DNA of 64,000 nt from Rhodobiaceae bacterium. Its GTDB lineage: Bacteria > Pseudomonadota > Alphaproteobacteria > RS24. A program made the translations under genes and the position numbers. The first letter of the stretch is position 1. Each line of letters starts with the position of its first letter. Positions 48,890 through 60,058 of this stretch are shown here, one piece after another. Below the pieces are notes generated by a model, which was not told the DNA's origin, ran no database searches, and worked only from the letters and a program-made list of their open reading frames with translations. The DNA is taken from the NCBI GenBank assembly GCA_018673175.1, contig JABHDF010000024.1, positions 44,819-108,818 on the forward strand, in the 5' to 3' direction.

Positions 48890-50161
48890 TTACTGTTTCG
48901 GCTCTATCTTCGTTTGCCCGCCCATATAGGGTTGCAAAACATCGGGGATGGTAATCGAGCCATCTGCGTTCACATAATTTTCCAGCACAGCCACCAAAGT
49001 ACGCCCCACCGCAAGGCCTGAGCCATTCAGCGTATGCACATAATGGGTCGATTTCTCGCCCTCGGCGCGATAGCGCGCGTTCATCCGGCGACCTTGGAAA
49101 TCGCCACAATAGGAAACACTAGAGATCTCGCGATAGGCATTTTGGCCCGGCAACCAAACTTCGAGGTCATAGGTTTTGCGAGCGCCAAAGCCCACATCGC
49201 CGCTGCAAAGCTGCACGACCCGATACGCCAGCCCCAAGCGTTTTAAAACATCTTCGGCGCATTTGGTTTTGCGTTCCAATTCGGCTTCGCCGCTTTGCGC
49301 GTCGACGATGCTGACCAATTCCACTTTCGAGAATTGGTGCAGGCGTATCATGCCGCGCGTGTCGCGTCCGGCCGAGCCCGCTTCTGAGCGAAAGCATTGC
49401 GTCAGCGCCGTCATGCGAATTGGCAAATCGACCGCATCGCTGATTTTCTCGCGCACGATATTGGTCAGCGTCACTTCCGAAGTGGAGGTCAGCCAAAAGC
49501 CTTCTTGCGTGCGAAACATATCTTCGCTGAATTTTGGCAATTGGCCGGTGCCGAACATGGCCTCATCGCGCACCAAAACCGGCACGCTCATCTCGGTGTA
49601 GCCAAATTCTTGCACGTGCAAATCGAGCATGAAATTGCCAAGCGCGCGCTCGAGCCGCGCCAGCTGGTCGCGAAGCACAACAAAACGCGCACCCGATAAA
49701 GCGGCCGCGGTTTCAAAATCCATGCCCAAGGCTTCGCCAATTTCAAAATGTTCTTTTTCGCCCGGCTTCGGCTCGCCGCTTTTGCGCAGCTCTACATTTT
49801 CGCTCTCATCGGCACCAATCGGCACATCGTCGAACAGAGTATTGGGGAGCACCGCCAGCATGGCGTTGAGCTCTTGGGTCAAGCTACGCTCGGCTTCTTC
49901 GGCTTGTTGCAGGCTATCTTTTAGGCCCGCCACTTCTTGCAGTAAGCGTTGCGCTTGCGCTTCATCGCCCTGCCCTTTGGCTTGACCAATTTTCTTAGAG
50001 GCGTCATTGCGTTTGGTTTGCAACTCTTGCGCCACCCCAATGGCGGCGCGGCGCGCATCATCCTTGGCCAGCAAATCGCCCGATTGCGCGTCTAGCTTTC
50101 GCTTTTTAAGACCCGCATCAAAGGCTTCGGGGTCTTTTCGTATGGCATTAATATCGTGCAT
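48890..50161 (-). CDS. serS: Seryl-tRNA synthetase
   Basis: Class II motifs [51 protein letters not shown]. Confidence 0.98.
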   Translation of the reverse strand: MHDINAIRKDPEAFDAGLKKRKLDAQSGDLLAKDDARRAAIGVAQELQTKRNDASKKIGQAKGQGDEAQAQRLLQEVAGLKDSLQQAEEAERSLTQELNAMLAVLPNTLFDDVPIGADESENVELRKSGEPKPGEKEHFEIGEALGMDFETAAALSGARFVVLRDQLARLERALGNFMLDLHVQEFGYTEMSVPVLVRDEAMFGTGQLPKFSEDMFRTQEGFWLTSTSEVTLTNIVREKISDAVDLPIRMTALTQCFRSEAGSAGRDTRGMIRLHQFSKVELVSIVDAQSGEAELERKTKCAEDVLKRLGLAYRVVQLCSGDVGFGARKTYDLEVWLPGQNAYREISSVSYCGDFQGRRMNARYRAEGEKSTHYVHTLNGSGLAVGRTLVAVLENYVNADGSITIPDVLQPYMGGQTKIEPKQ

Positions 50162-50257
50162 AACCAGCTCGTCCAAATGGGGTTCGTGTTGTTTCTTGTT
50201 AAAGGTATAAAAGGGGTCGCTTGCAAATGCCAGCCTAGAGGCAGGCTTTTCGAAAGT

Positions 50258-51091
50258 TTACGAACTCTCGCTTGGCTTTTTGCGTTGCATCGCGGCGACG
50301 CAGAGAATGGAAATTTCATACAGCAGCAGCGTCGGCACGCCCAACCCAATTTGGCTTATCAAATCTGGCGGCGTTAAAATTGCCGCCACCGCAAACACCA
50401 GCACGATGGCATAGCGGCGTTTGTCGCGCAGACCTTGCGCGCTAACCACCCCAATGCGCCCCAAAAGCGTGAGGATAACGGGCAGTTGAAAACACAGACC
50501 AAAGGCCAGCATAAGCACCATGGTAAACGACAAATATTCGCTCACCCGATTGACCATTTTCACCTGCAGGCTTTGCGCCTCGCCTGCTGCTTGCCCGGTA
50601 ATTTGTCCGGTAATCTGCATCGAGAGAAAAAACTCAAAGGCCATAGGCATGACCAAGAAGAAAACCAAAGATGCCCCGAGCGCGAACAATATTGGCGACG
50701 CGATAAGATAAGGCAAAAACGCACCGCGCTCGTTTTGATACAAGCCCGGAGCGATGAAACGGTAGAGCTGGAAAGCCACCAAAGGAAACGCCAAGAACAG
50801 ACCCGCAAACATCGACAGTTTGATTTGCGTGAAGAAAAACTCATGCGGCGCGGTATAGATTAATTCCAAACCGCCTTGCGGCCCCGCCGCTTGCTCGAAT
50901 GGCCATAATAAAAATGCGAAAATCTCGCTGGCAAAAAACATACAAACCCCAAAAGCCAAACCAAAGGCAGCCAAGGCCCACAGCAACCGATTGCGCAATT
51001 CCACCAAATGAGAAAACAGCGTCATCTCGCCTGCGTCTAAGGCGTCTTCTGATTGTGGTTTGGGTTTCGATTTGGCCACATTAAGCCTCAT
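50258..51091 (-). CDS. tatC: Sec-independent protein translocase TatC
   Basis: [41 protein letters not shown]; exact start uncertain. Confidence 0.95.
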   Translation of the reverse strand: MRLNVAKSKPKPQSEDALDAGEMTLFSHLVELRNRLLWALAAFGLAFGVCMFFASEIFAFLLWPFEQAAGPQGGLELIYTAPHEFFFTQIKLSMFAGLFLAFPLVAFQLYRFIAPGLYQNERGAFLPYLIASPILFALGASLVFFLVMPMAFEFFLSMQITGQITGQAAGEAQSLQVKMVNRVSEYLSFTMVLMLAFGLCFQLPVILTLLGRIGVVSAQGLRDKRRYAIVLVFAVAAILTPPDLISQIGLGVPTLLLYEISILCVAAMQRKKPSESS

Positions 51092-51410
51092 CTTTGGGTT
51101 TTGGATTTTTAGATTTCTTCTGGTTCGGTTTTTTAGCCGCAGCTTTTGGCTCCGCTTCGGGGGATGTGAATAAATCGGGTGTGCCGACATCTTCGACAAA
51201 ATCATGTTTGGAAAGCCGCTCTATTTCTGCGCGTGCGTCCAACTCTTGCGACATATCTTTTACTTGGCCGCGAAATTCCGCCGCGATATCGCGCGCTTTG
51301 GCGGTGTATTGGCCAAGGCTTCGCAGCAGGCCTGGCAGTTCGCGCGGGCCTACCACCAGCAACGTCACAATGCCAAGAACCAGCATTTCGGTCCAGCCAA
51401 TGTCAAACAC
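51081..51410 (-). CDS. tatB: Sec-independent protein translocase TatB
   Basis: [35 protein letters not shown]. Confidence 0.97.
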   Translation of the reverse strand: MFDIGWTEMLVLGIVTLLVVGPRELPGLLRSLGQYTAKARDIAAEFRGQVKDMSQELDARAEIERLSKHDFVEDVGTPDLFTSPEAEPKAAAKKPNQKKSKNPKPKDEA

Positions 51411-51421
51411 GACAGGCTCCG

Positions 51422-51634
51422 CTATTTCTTTTTAGATTTAGGTTTAACCGCTTCGCCTTCGATGGTTTTACCCTTGTCTTCGTCGTCTTCAGCTTCAACG
51501 CCTTCGCGCAAGCCCTGACGAAAGCTTGTAATGCCGCGTGCGACATCGCCCATCAACGATGAGATGCGTCCGCGACCAAACAGTAAAATCAATAAGACGG
51601 CAACAACGACAATTTGAACCCAGCTAATGCCCAT
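51422..51634 (-). CDS. tatA: Sec-independent protein translocase TatA
   Basis: [35 protein letters not shown]. Confidence 0.95.
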   Translation of the reverse strand: MGISWVQIVVVAVLLILLFGRGRISSLMGDVARGITSFRQGLREGVEAEDDEDKGKTIEGEAVKPKSKKK

Positions 51635-51650
51635 AAGAAAACCCCTTTTT

Positions 51651-52631
51651 CTATTGTGTTTTGAATAGCATGAGGCGTGCCCGTGGCACAAAGAATTTGT
51701 TTGTCCCCATTTCAGGGCGCTCGCCGCCGCGCACCAAAGCTTGCCAAAACAAGCCTTCCGAAAGCGTAATATCGCAGAGCCAATCGGGACCAATGGCGCG
51801 CACATTTTGCACATCGCCTTGCACGCTAAAATCTTTCGCCTTACCGGCCAAAGCCATATCGCTAGGCCGCACGCCAATTTGATCGCCAGTTTCTTTGTCG
51901 GCCATAATATTCAACGGGCCAAACATCGCCGCGACATGCAAATCCAGTGGGTTTTGATATATTGCTTCGGGCGTGTCGATTTGCAAAATACGACCTTTGT
52001 TTTGCACCGCAATGCGGTCTGCCATGCGCAAAGCATCGGCCGCATCATGGGTGACAATCAGCCCCGCAGCGTCATTTTCTCGCAATAGCCGCAGGGTTAA
52101 ATCGCGCATCTGATCGCGCAATTGTGGGTCGAGATTGGAAAACGGCTCATCCATTAAAACCAGTTTCGGCTTGGCCGCCATGGCGCGGGCCAGCGCCGCG
52201 CGTTGTTGCTCGCCACCTGACAATGTGTCGGGGTATTTATTGGCAAAACCAGACAGCCCGACAGCATTGAGCAACTCTAACGCTCGGCGTTTTTGCTCTT
52301 CTCCAGATAACGCCCCAAGCCCAAAAGTAACATTTTCATATACCGAGAGATGGGGAAACAAAGCGAAGTCTTGAAACAAAAAGCCAATGCCGCGCGCCTC
52401 AGGTGGCGTCATTTGTTTGGCCGAAGATACGCAAGCGCCATTTAAATAAATCTCGCCAAGGCTTGGCACTTCCATGCCCGCCGCCAGACGCAAACTGGTG
52501 GTTTTGCCACACCCCGATGGGCCCAATAGGCAAACCACTTCGCCGGCGTGAATATCAAAGCTCACGTCATCCACAACATCGGCTCCGTCAAAACGGCACG
52601 AAACATTGCGAAAACTTAAAGCTGGCGTCAT
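51651..52631 (-). CDS. ABC transporter ATP-binding protein, iron/thiamine (FbpC/ThiQ-like) type
   Basis: Walker [45 protein letters not shown]-terminal TOBE-like [10 protein letters not shown]. Confidence 0.9.
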   Translation of the reverse strand: MTPALSFRNVSCRFDGADVVDDVSFDIHAGEVVCLLGPSGCGKTTSLRLAAGMEVPSLGEIYLNGACVSSAKQMTPPEARGIGFLFQDFALFPHLSVYENVTFGLGALSGEEQKRRALELLNAVGLSGFANKYPDTLSGGEQQRAALARAMAAKPKLVLMDEPFSNLDPQLRDQMRDLTLRLLRENDAAGLIVTHDAADALRMADRIAVQNKGRILQIDTPEAIYQNPLDLHVAAMFGPLNIMADKETGDQIGVRPSDMALAGKAKDFSVQGDVQNVRAIGPDWLCDITLSEGLFWQALVRGGERPEMGTNKFFVPRARLMLFKTQ

Positions 52632-53389
52632 GGCGTCGCTCCACCCTCTTCGTCTGTTTCGGTGGGCGCGTCTTCTGTTTCGGTGGGTGCGCCCTCGGTC
52701 AAATCCATTTCCAACGGTTCTAATTCATCCGAACCATCATCGCCTTGCGCCAAAGCGTCCTCATTGGGGTCGCTGTCGGGGTCGGGTGCGGGCACGGCAA
52801 AGCCAGGCGGCAGACGATCATCTAGCAGGCCAGCCGCTTTCAATTCATCCAGACCCGGCAGATCTTTCAAGGTCTCCAGTCCGAAATGCAGTAGAAATCC
52901 ATCCGTTGTACCGTAAGTGACCGGACGACCTGGCACGCGGCGGCGACCGCGAATTTTCACCCAAGCGCTTTCCAGCAAAACATCCAACGTGCCTTTCGAA
53001 ACCGAAACGCCGCGAATGTCTTCAATCTCGGCGCGCGTCACCGGCTGGTGATACGCCACAATGGCCAAGGTTTCGAGAGCGGCACGCGACAGGCGGCGCT
53101 GTTGCACGATATGTTTTTGCAGCACATGGGCCAAGTCTGGCGCCGAGCGGAAGGCATATTTATGGCCCACTTTTTGCAAGTTAAAACCAGCCGTCGCATA
53201 GGTTTCGCCAATCGTGGCCAAGAGGGCTGGCACATCGGCGCCCTCGGGCAATTTGTCTTTAATATTGGCGATGTCGAGCGGTTCCTCGGCGGCAAATAAA
53301 ACCGCCTCCACCATCCGAATTTGCGTCGCATCGACGGGCAATAAAGCGACTTCTTGTGGCGCTTCTAAGGGCGTTTCATTCGACATCAC
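52628..53389 (-). CDS. scpB: Segregation and condensation protein B
   Basis: EAVLFAAEEPLDIANI, LETLAIVAYHQPVTRAEIEDIRGVSVSKGTLDVLLE. Confidence 0.95.
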   Translation of the reverse strand: MMSNETPLEAPQEVALLPVDATQIRMVEAVLFAAEEPLDIANIKDKLPEGADVPALLATIGETYATAGFNLQKVGHKYAFRSAPDLAHVLQKHIVQQRRLSRAALETLAIVAYHQPVTRAEIEDIRGVSVSKGTLDVLLESAWVKIRGRRRVPGRPVTYGTTDGFLLHFGLETLKDLPGLDELKAAGLLDDRLPPGFAVPAPDPDSDPNEDALAQGDDGSDELEPLEMDLTEGAPTETEDAPTETDEEGGATP

Positions 53390-54282
53390 GTCTCACCTTT
53401 ATCGTTAGAGGTTGGTGCCGCTTTCGGGCGCGAGCGGCGCACCAAAAGGGCTTCAAAATTACGGCTTTGTTGCACTTCCAATTTGCCATCGCGAGCATAT
53501 TCCAAAACCGCGCTGAACGAACTGGCCAGAGTTGTGCGCCGCTTTTGTGGGTCGCGAATATCGCTCGCCACCAAAGCATCCATTTTTTGCCAATCGTCTA
53601 ATTTGCCCAACAAGCGTTCCAAACGCATCCGCGCCCGCTCAATCGACAAGACATCCATCTTCGGCGGCGACCAGCTTTCATAGTGATTGCGCAATCGCTG
53701 CGTCGAGTAAGCGGCCAGCACTTCATAAAGGCTCGCGTCATAAGTGCTTTCGCGTTTGATACGAATGCCCTCAGGCTGACCATGAACAAAGAAATCGCGG
53801 CCCAGCAAATCGCGGCCCATTAATTGCCCTGCCGCATCGCGCATCGATTCCAGACATTGCAAACGAAACACCAAATGCGCCGCCATGGATTCGGGGTCCA
53901 TTTCATCGTCATCATGCGGCGGTGGCAGCAGTAGCCGTGATTTCAAATAGGCCAGCCAAGACGCCATCACCAAATAGTCAGCCGCCAGTTCAATGCGTAA
54001 GTCTTGGGCTTGGCGAATAAAATCGAGATATTGCTCGGCCAATTGCAAAATAGAAATTTGCTTGAGGTCCACTTTTTGCGTCCGCGCCAGAGATAGCAAA
54101 ATATGCAACGGGCCTTCATAGCCCTCCAGCGCAACATCTAAGGCGCCCTCGCCCTCTTGCGCCGCCGCGTCGCGCCCAAGAGCCTGCATGGCCGCCGGAT
54201 CATAGGCCAAGCCTTCGCTGAACTCGCCAGATGGGTCTGTGGCAGCCTTCGGCTCGGTAGAATCAGTTTGGGTGTCTTTCAT
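53386..54282 (-). CDS. scpA: Segregation and condensation protein A
   Basis: EGYEGPLHILLSLARTQKVDLKQISILQLAEQYLDFI; start at MKDTQTDS. Confidence 0.95.
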   Translation of the reverse strand: MKDTQTDSTEPKAATDPSGEFSEGLAYDPAAMQALGRDAAAQEGEGALDVALEGYEGPLHILLSLARTQKVDLKQISILQLAEQYLDFIRQAQDLRIELAADYLVMASWLAYLKSRLLLPPPHDDDEMDPESMAAHLVFRLQCLESMRDAAGQLMGRDLLGRDFFVHGQPEGIRIKRESTYDASLYEVLAAYSTQRLRNHYESWSPPKMDVLSIERARMRLERLLGKLDDWQKMDALVASDIRDPQKRRTTLASSFSAVLEYARDGKLEVQQSRNFEALLVRRSRPKAAPTSNDKGET

Positions 54283-54289
54283 GACAGAC

Positions 54290-55402
54290 TTATAGCGCGT
54301 TCTGCGCCTCGGGGAAAATATCCGCCACCAGTTCTCCCCAGACTTTACGCGCGCCCGAAGGCACATCGCACGACAACTCGCCAATGGCTTGCTCCACGGC
54401 GCTCAATCTGGCTTGCGCTTTGGGCAGCAATCGATTGGGGGCCTCTTTCAGGGCGTCTTGTATCTCATTCATTTCCTGCGCATCCCCATTACAATGCAGC
54501 ACGACATCACAGCCCGCCTTGAGCGTTTTATGCACCCGAGAGCTAATATCGCCCGACAAAGCCCCCATCGAAATATCATCGCTCATCAGCAAGCCATCAA
54601 AGCCGATGTAGTTGCGAATAACTTCTTCAATAAGCGGTTTGGAAAACGTGCTGGTCTCGCTGGCGTCAATCGCGTTGAAGCGCAAATGCCCCGTCATCGC
54701 CATTAAGGGAGCCATTTGCGGTGCACAGGTTCGGCGAAACACTTCGAAGTCAGTGGCCTTTAAGGTCGCTATATCGGTATCGATCATTGGCAAATCATGG
54801 TGGCTATCGACGCGCGATCGGCCATGGCCGGGAATATGTTTGAGAACGGGCAAAACGCCGCCCATTTGCAAGCCTTCCAGCACCGCCTGCCCCAAAACCA
54901 CAACGCGCTCGACGTCATCGCCAAAGGCGCGGTCGCCGATGACATCACTCATGTCTGGAAAGGCTAAATCTAGGCAAGGCGCGCACGTGATGGGTATTCC
55001 CAGCTCGTGCAAATCTTGCGCCAGAAGCGCAGCGCCCAAACGCGCCGCTTCCACGGCACGGGCTTTATCGGTTTGGTAAATTTCGCCATAGGCGCCCATC
55101 GGCGGATAGGCTGGCACAAGGGGCGGCTTGAGGCGCGCCACTCGGCCGCCTTCTTGGTCGATGAAAATCGGCAGATGCGGATTGCCGGACATCTCGCGCA
55201 AATTATCTGTTAGCGCGCGCACTTGCTGGCGGCTCTCGATATTGCGGGCAAATAAAATAACGCCCCAAGGCCGCGCCGCATGAAAAAACGCGCCCTCCTC
55301 TTGGGTGAACTCGAGCCCTTGCAGACCATAAATTACCGGAGCGGCAGCTGGCTTAACGTCGGTTGGGCTAGCGTCGGTTGGGTTAGGGTTGTTTTCTGAC
55401 AA
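54290..55402 (-). CDS. nagZ: Beta-N-acetylhexosaminidase (GH3)
   Basis: FIDQEGGRVARLKPP, LKHIPGHGRSRVDSHHDLP, GLLMSDDISMGAL. Confidence 0.95.
   Translation of the reverse strand: MSENNPNPTDASPTDVKPAAAPVIYGLQGLEFTQEEGAFFHAARPWGVILFARNIESRQQVRALTDNLREMSGNPHLPIFIDQEGGRVARLKPPLVPAYPPMGAYGEIYQTDKARAVEAARLGAALLAQDLHELGIPITCAPCLDLAFPDMSDVIGDRAFGDDVERVVVLGQAVLEGLQMGGVLPVLKHIPGHGRSRVDSHHDLPMIDTDIATLKATDFEVFRRTCAPQMAPLMAMTGHLRFNAIDASETSTFSKPLIEEVIRNYIGFDGLLMSDDISMGALSGDISSRVHKTLKAGCDVVLHCNGDAQEMNEIQDALKEAPNRLLPKAQARLSAVEQAIGELSCDVPSGARKVWGELVADIFPEAQNAL
55356..55385. repeat. 15-bp tandem duplication at the nagZ start / SPOR stop
   Basis: ACGTCGGTTGGGCTA GCGTCGGTTGGGTTA, encoding PTDASPTDV in NagZ. 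Confidence 0.85.
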
Positions 55403-56306
55403 GGCAGTCCTGCCCCCGCTTTTTCAAATTGGCGCAAAATTGTTTGGCGCCATTTTGATTTTGAAAGCCCGGCACATTGACCCGATAGAAAATACCCTTA
55501 TCGCCCAAATCAACCCGCAAAATCAGCGGGTCTCGACGACCCAGCATATCATTGTTGCTTTTCTGCAATCGCGAATACAGCCCACGGGCCAAAGCGCGCG
55601 AGCGGGCTGCCGCCAATTGCACCATGTAATCTTGACGCGCCGCGCGCAGCGTTGGCGCTGGGGCTTTGGCTGCGACTTTTTTGGCTGGCTTGGATACTGG
55701 CTTGGATATTGGCTTAGCTGCAGACGTCACGGCCGCGCGCGGGGCGCGGTTTAAATCGGGGCGCGGCGGGGTAACTTTCACCCGCGCATTCTCTTGCAAA
55801 ACTTGTATCGAATTACCCGCTGGCAGGTTGTTGTTTGCGGTCTCGTCCGCGCCACGGCCAGATAAAGCCTCGCCGAATGGGTCGCTTTGCGCGATCAGGC
55901 TCTCAATCGTGCCGGGTGCATTATCGGCTGGCGATTGGCGTGCGGGCACTTGGGTCGCTTTGGGTTCGCCGCGCATCACGCCGTAAATATTCAAGTCATC
56001 TGCCTTGGGGGCAACGCCGCCTGGCACCTGCTCGGCCGGCACCTTAATGGGGGTGTTTTGCGCCAAGACCACCGGAGGCAAGCTGCGCTGACCTTCGGCC
56101 AAACCTTCTTGGAACGCATAGTAATAAGTGCTGGCAACAGCCATGCCGGTGAAAATGAGAAAGAAGCCTATGCTGCGCGCCGATGGCAAGCTGAACGAGG
56201 AGCTGCGCGAGTAAATCTCGGCGCCAGGCGATGGGTGCCCGATTTCCAAATCGACATCGCTGTCGAGGAAGTTACGTTCAAATCCACCTGGGTCATTTTG
56301 CGACAT
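55383..56306 (-). CDS. SPOR-domain membrane protein
   Basis: Single TM (IGFFLIFTGMAVASTYYYAF) and C-terminal SPOR-like YMVQLAAARSRALARGLYSRL...FYRVNVPGF. Confidence 0.9.
   Translation of the reverse strand: MSQNDPGGFERNFLDSDVDLEIGHPSPGAEIYSRSSSFSLPSARSIGFFLIFTGMAVASTYYYAFQEGLAEGQRSLPPVVLAQNTPIKVPAEQVPGGVAPKADDLNIYGVMRGEPKATQVPARQSPADNAPGTIESLIAQSDPFGEALSGRGADETANNNLPAGNSIQVLQENARVKVTPPRPDLNRAPRAAVTSAAKPISKPVSKPAKKVAAKAPAPTLRAARQDYMVQLAAARSRALARGLYSRLQKSNNDMLGRRDPLILRVDLGDKGIFYRVNVPGFQNQNGAKQFCANLKKRGQDCLVRKQP
55687..55719. repeat. 12-bp tandem repeat in the SPOR protein linker
   Basis: GGCTTGGATACT GGCTTGGATATT GGCTTAGCT, encoding KPxSKPxSKP. Confidence 0.85.
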
Positions 56307-56346
56307 GCTGTCTCCGTCTGGGGCTTGATGCCCTTCTGCGATTAGG

Positions 56347-58098
56347 TTAGCGCATTTCGTCTTCTGGTGTCACGCCGATAACGTCTAAACCCGAGGCCAG
56401 CACGGTAGCGGCGGCGCGAAGCAGCGCCAGTCGAGCCAAATTTCCAGCCCTGTCGTCGTCTTGAAGGAAGCGCAACTCTAGGCGTTCCTTGCCTAAATTC
56501 CATAAGGCGTGAAAATCAGCCGCCAACTCCATCAGATAAAACGCCACACGATGCGGCTCGCGCGCTTCGGCCGCCGACGCCAACATGCGAGGATAATTGG
56601 CCAGATTTCGAATCAAGGCGAACTCGGCAGGGTCTTTTAGGGGGTCGAGATTTTGGCTCGCCAAATTAGCATCCGTAACGTCTGCTTCGCTAAATCCAGC
56701 TTGGCGCGCATTGCGCAGCACCGAACAAATTCGGGCATGGGCGTATTGCACATAAAACACCGGATTATCACGGCTTTTATCTTTCACCACATCGAAATCG
56801 AAATCCAAAGGCGCATCGTTTTTGCGCGTTAGCATCATAAAACGCACAGCGTCTTTGCCAACTTCATCGACGACTTCGCGAAGCGTAATGAAACTACCCG
56901 AGCGTTTCGACATTTTTACTGGCTCGCCGCCGCGCATCAGCTTGACCAAATTGCAAACTTTGACTTCCAAAGACGCTTCGCCTTCGCTGATCGCCGTCAC
57001 CGCCGACTGCATGCGTTTGATATAGCCAATATGGTCGGCCCCCCAGACGTCAATCATCTGCGTATAGCCGCGTGTTACTTTGTTAAAATGACACGCAATA
57101 TCAGGCGCGAAATAGGTCCAACTGCCGTCCGATTTTTTCAAGGCGCGGTCACTATCGTCGCCAAAATCAGACGAACGGAACAGGGTTTGTTCTTGTGGTT
57201 CCCAATCTGGTGGCGGGGTTTTGCCTTTTGGCGGTTCCAACACACCCTTATATATCAGCCCCTTAGTATCTAAAACATCAAGTGATTTATCAACAGACCC
57301 ATCGGCATGCAAGCTTTGCTCGGATAGGAAAAAATCATGCGCCACACCCAAAGCGGCGAGGTCTTCGCGAATGCGCTCCATCATCATCGGCAAAGCGACG
57401 GATTTTGCCACTTGCACCTGCGTCGCCTCGTCTTGGCTGCCCAAATCGGGGTGATTTTTCGCCAATTCCTGCCCCACCGGAATGAGATAATCTCCGGGAT
57501 ATAGCCCCTCTGGGATGCTGCCGATATCCTCGCCCAGAGTCTCGCGCATCCGCAATAAAGCCGAGCGCGCCAGCACATCGACCTGCGAGCCTGCGTCATT
57601 GATATAATACTCGCGCAAAACTTCATGGCCGGTTTTCTCTAGCAATCGCGCCAAAGCATCGCCGAATACCGCGCCGCGCGCGTGGCCTACGTGCATCGGG
57701 CCTGTTGGATTGGCGGAGACATATTCAATATTCAGCTTGCCGGCACCCGTTTGGTCCCCGAACCCCGTGCCCTGCTCTAAAATGGTTGGCAACAGGCCAA
57801 GCCAAAGCGCAGGCGCCAGACGCAAGTTCACAAACCCCGGCCCCGCAATCTCTGCCGTTTCAATCGCGTCTGATTTCAGCAATTCCTCGACCAAAAGTGC
57901 AGCCACATCGCGCGGATTCAGCCCCGCGGGCTTGGCCAACACCATGGCGGCATTGGTTGCCATATCGCCGTGGCTGGCGTCGCGGGGTGGCTCTACGCCC
58001 ACTCGGTCTAGGGACAGCTGTTCAGGCAGCGCCCCACGCGCTTGCAGGGCTTTTAAGCTATCGCGAACCAGGGCTTCAATCTCGGAAAATAAATTCAT
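56347..58098 (-). CDS. argS: Arginyl-tRNA synthetase
   Basis: [44 protein letters not shown]. Confidence 0.98.
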   Translation of the reverse strand: MNLFSEIEALVRDSLKALQARGALPEQLSLDRVGVEPPRDASHGDMATNAAMVLAKPAGLNPRDVAALLVEELLKSDAIETAEIAGPGFVNLRLAPALWLGLLPTILEQGTGFGDQTGAGKLNIEYVSANPTGPMHVGHARGAVFGDALARLLEKTGHEVLREYYINDAGSQVDVLARSALLRMRETLGEDIGSIPEGLYPGDYLIPVGQELAKNHPDLGSQDEATQVQVAKSVALPMMMERIREDLAALGVAHDFFLSEQSLHADGSVDKSLDVLDTKGLIYKGVLEPPKGKTPPPDWEPQEQTLFRSSDFGDDSDRALKKSDGSWTYFAPDIACHFNKVTRGYTQMIDVWGADHIGYIKRMQSAVTAISEGEASLEVKVCNLVKLMRGGEPVKMSKRSGSFITLREVVDEVGKDAVRFMMLTRKNDAPLDFDFDVVKDKSRDNPVFYVQYAHARICSVLRNARQAGFSEADVTDANLASQNLDPLKDPAEFALIRNLANYPRMLASAAEAREPHRVAFYLMELAADFHALWNLGKERLELRFLQDDDRAGNLARLALLRAAATVLASGLDVIGVTPEDEMR

Positions 58099-58124
58099 CT
58101 ACTTCACTCAAATAAAAAGGGGCT

Positions 58125-59327
58125 TTAGGCCATCGAATCCGAAATATCGAACAAACGGCGGTGCTCTTCCATCGCAAAACGGTCGGTCATGCCAGCTAGG
58201 TAGTCGCAAATAATTCGCGCCTTATGGGTTTCATCGCCAGATATCGCTGAGCGGCGCCAGTCTTCGGGCAACAGCTCTGGCTCGGCAAATTGCAAATCGA
58301 ATAAATCGCGCATCACCCGGCGCGCCTTGCTCATCGAGCCATTGACGGTGTGATGACGATAGACCCGCTCGTATAGAAACGATTTTATCGTTCTGTGTTT
58401 CTCATCCATCTCTGGCGAAAACTCAGCCAAAGCGCCGCCTAGATTGCGCACATCGTCGGCGCTCTCAATGCGATGCTCGGCCAAACGATGGCGAACCACG
58501 CCGACCAAATCGCCGATCATCAACGAAATCATCTCCCGCACCAATTCATGGCGGATGAGTTGCTCATCAATTTTGCCATGCTCGGCATCGATGGCGCGCA
58601 AGATACCCCCCGTCATCGGCAGATCGCGCAAATCATCCAGCGTAATGAGATTGGCGCGCAACGCATCGTCAATATCGTGATTATTATAGGCAATATCGTC
58701 TGACAAGGCCGCGACTTGGGCCTCCGCCGATGGCCATGTGTGCAAATGCAGGTCTTGTTGTTTGGCATGCTGCTGAATGGCAAATGGCAAATCGGTCAGC
58801 TTTTGTTCGCCCACCAAAAGCGGGCCATTGTGTTTTACCAAACCCTCCAGCGCTTCCCACGTCAGGTTGAGGCCATCGAACGGGATGTAACGCTTCTCTA
58901 GCTGCGTCACGATACGCAAAGTTTGGGCATTATGGTCAAACCCACCAAACGGCTGCATGGCGGCATTTAGCGCGTCTTCGCCAGCGTGGCCAAAAGCCGT
59001 ATGACCCAGGTCATGCGACAAGGCCAAGGTTTCTGTTAGCTCTTCATCCAAGCCCAATTCGCGGGCGATAGAGCGGCCAATTTGCGCCACCTCAAGGGAG
59101 TGCGTCAGGCGAGTGCGATAATAATCTCCCACATGGGCGAGGAAAACTTGCGTCTTATGCTTCAGCCGACGAAAGGCGCCGCAGTGCAACACGCGGTCAC
59201 GGTCGCGCTGATAGGGCGTGCGGGTTTGGCTTTCGCTTTCCGGATACAGGCGCCCGCGTGAGCCACCGTTCTCAACTCCGGAGATTGGCTGGCAGGCATA
59301 GGGCGCGTGATAAATGTCATGTGTCAT
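58125..59327 (-). CDS. dGTP triphosphohydrolase-like HD protein
   Basis: RDRVLHCGAFRRLKHKTQVF, ALSHDLGHTAFGHAGEDAL. Confidence 0.95.
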   Translation of the reverse strand: MTHDIYHAPYACQPISGVENGGSRGRLYPESESQTRTPYQRDRDRVLHCGAFRRLKHKTQVFLAHVGDYYRTRLTHSLEVAQIGRSIARELGLDEELTETLALSHDLGHTAFGHAGEDALNAAMQPFGGFDHNAQTLRIVTQLEKRYIPFDGLNLTWEALEGLVKHNGPLLVGEQKLTDLPFAIQQHAKQQDLHLHTWPSAEAQVAALSDDIAYNNHDIDDALRANLITLDDLRDLPMTGGILRAIDAEHGKIDEQLIRHELVREMISLMIGDLVGVVRHRLAEHRIESADDVRNLGGALAEFSPEMDEKHRTIKSFLYERVYRHHTVNGSMSKARRVMRDLFDLQFAEPELLPEDWRRSAISGDETHKARIICDYLAGMTDRFAMEEHRRLFDISDSMA

Positions 59328-59379
59328 GCTTCCCTTTTACGGGGCTTTCCATCCAATGAGAAGCCCCGAATAACCGGCC

Positions 59380-59970
59380 CTATTTGGCGGCACCCTTCAG
59401 GAAGGCGAAAATCTGTTTTTCGATGCCGCCGCGCGAGACGCAAGGCCCCGTATGGGTAATCATCCGCGCCGCGTAAGTGTTCATCACGTCGAGGCGGTAT
59501 TGCCCTGTAACGGCGATGAGCACTTGCGAAGTAGCGCCAAACCCTCGGCTGAGATGCACTCGAACTTTGGCATGTTTTTTCAACTGAGGCGGCGAGACGG
59601 CCGCGCGAATGTTGAAATCGCCACAGTCCACTTGTCTATCGTCATCGGGTAAAGCAAGCCGGCCAACAATCAGGCCGAAGCCCTCATCAATATCGGTGAT
59701 TTCCAACTCATGCGCATCGAACCAGCCAATCGTGCGCGACCAAGCGGTGGGATAATCGACCTGCAAAATGCGCGCCGATGGCGGCGCCAGCTGAATCTTT
59801 GGCGGGGTAATCGTTACCTGCGCACAGCCCGCTAAAACCACGGGTAAGACCAAGGGTAAGATTAAGGGTAAAACCAAACCTTGAAACAGCCCTGCTCTCG
59901 CCCTGGTCGTCGTCGTCATTGTGGAGGTCGTCGCCTTCGATAGCCGCTTCTTGTTATTTTTATGTTTCAT
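59380..59970 (-). CDS. Hypothetical lipoprotein
   Basis: LPLILPLVLPVVLAGC lipobox; no family recognised. Confidence 0.7.
   Translation of the reverse strand: MKHKNNKKRLSKATTSTMTTTTRARAGLFQGLVLPLILPLVLPVVLAGCAQVTITPPKIQLAPPSARILQVDYPTAWSRTIGWFDAHELEITDIDEGFGLIVGRLALPDDDRQVDCGDFNIRAAVSPPQLKKHAKVRVHLSRGFGATSQVLIAVTGQYRLDVMNTYAARMITHTGPCVSRGGIEKQIFAFLKGAAK
59837..59876. repeat. 12-bp tandem repeat (3 units plus partial) inside the signal-peptide coding region
   Basis: ACCACGGGTAAG ACCAAGGGTAAG ATTAAGGGTAAA ACCA. Confidence 0.85.
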
Positions 59971-60058
59971 AGTCCACCTTCGTTTCAAACAAGGTGGCAC
60001 GCGCAGCCCCCAAGAAGAACCAGGCTATTTTCAATAAGTTAACTTAAGAGAAACAACC

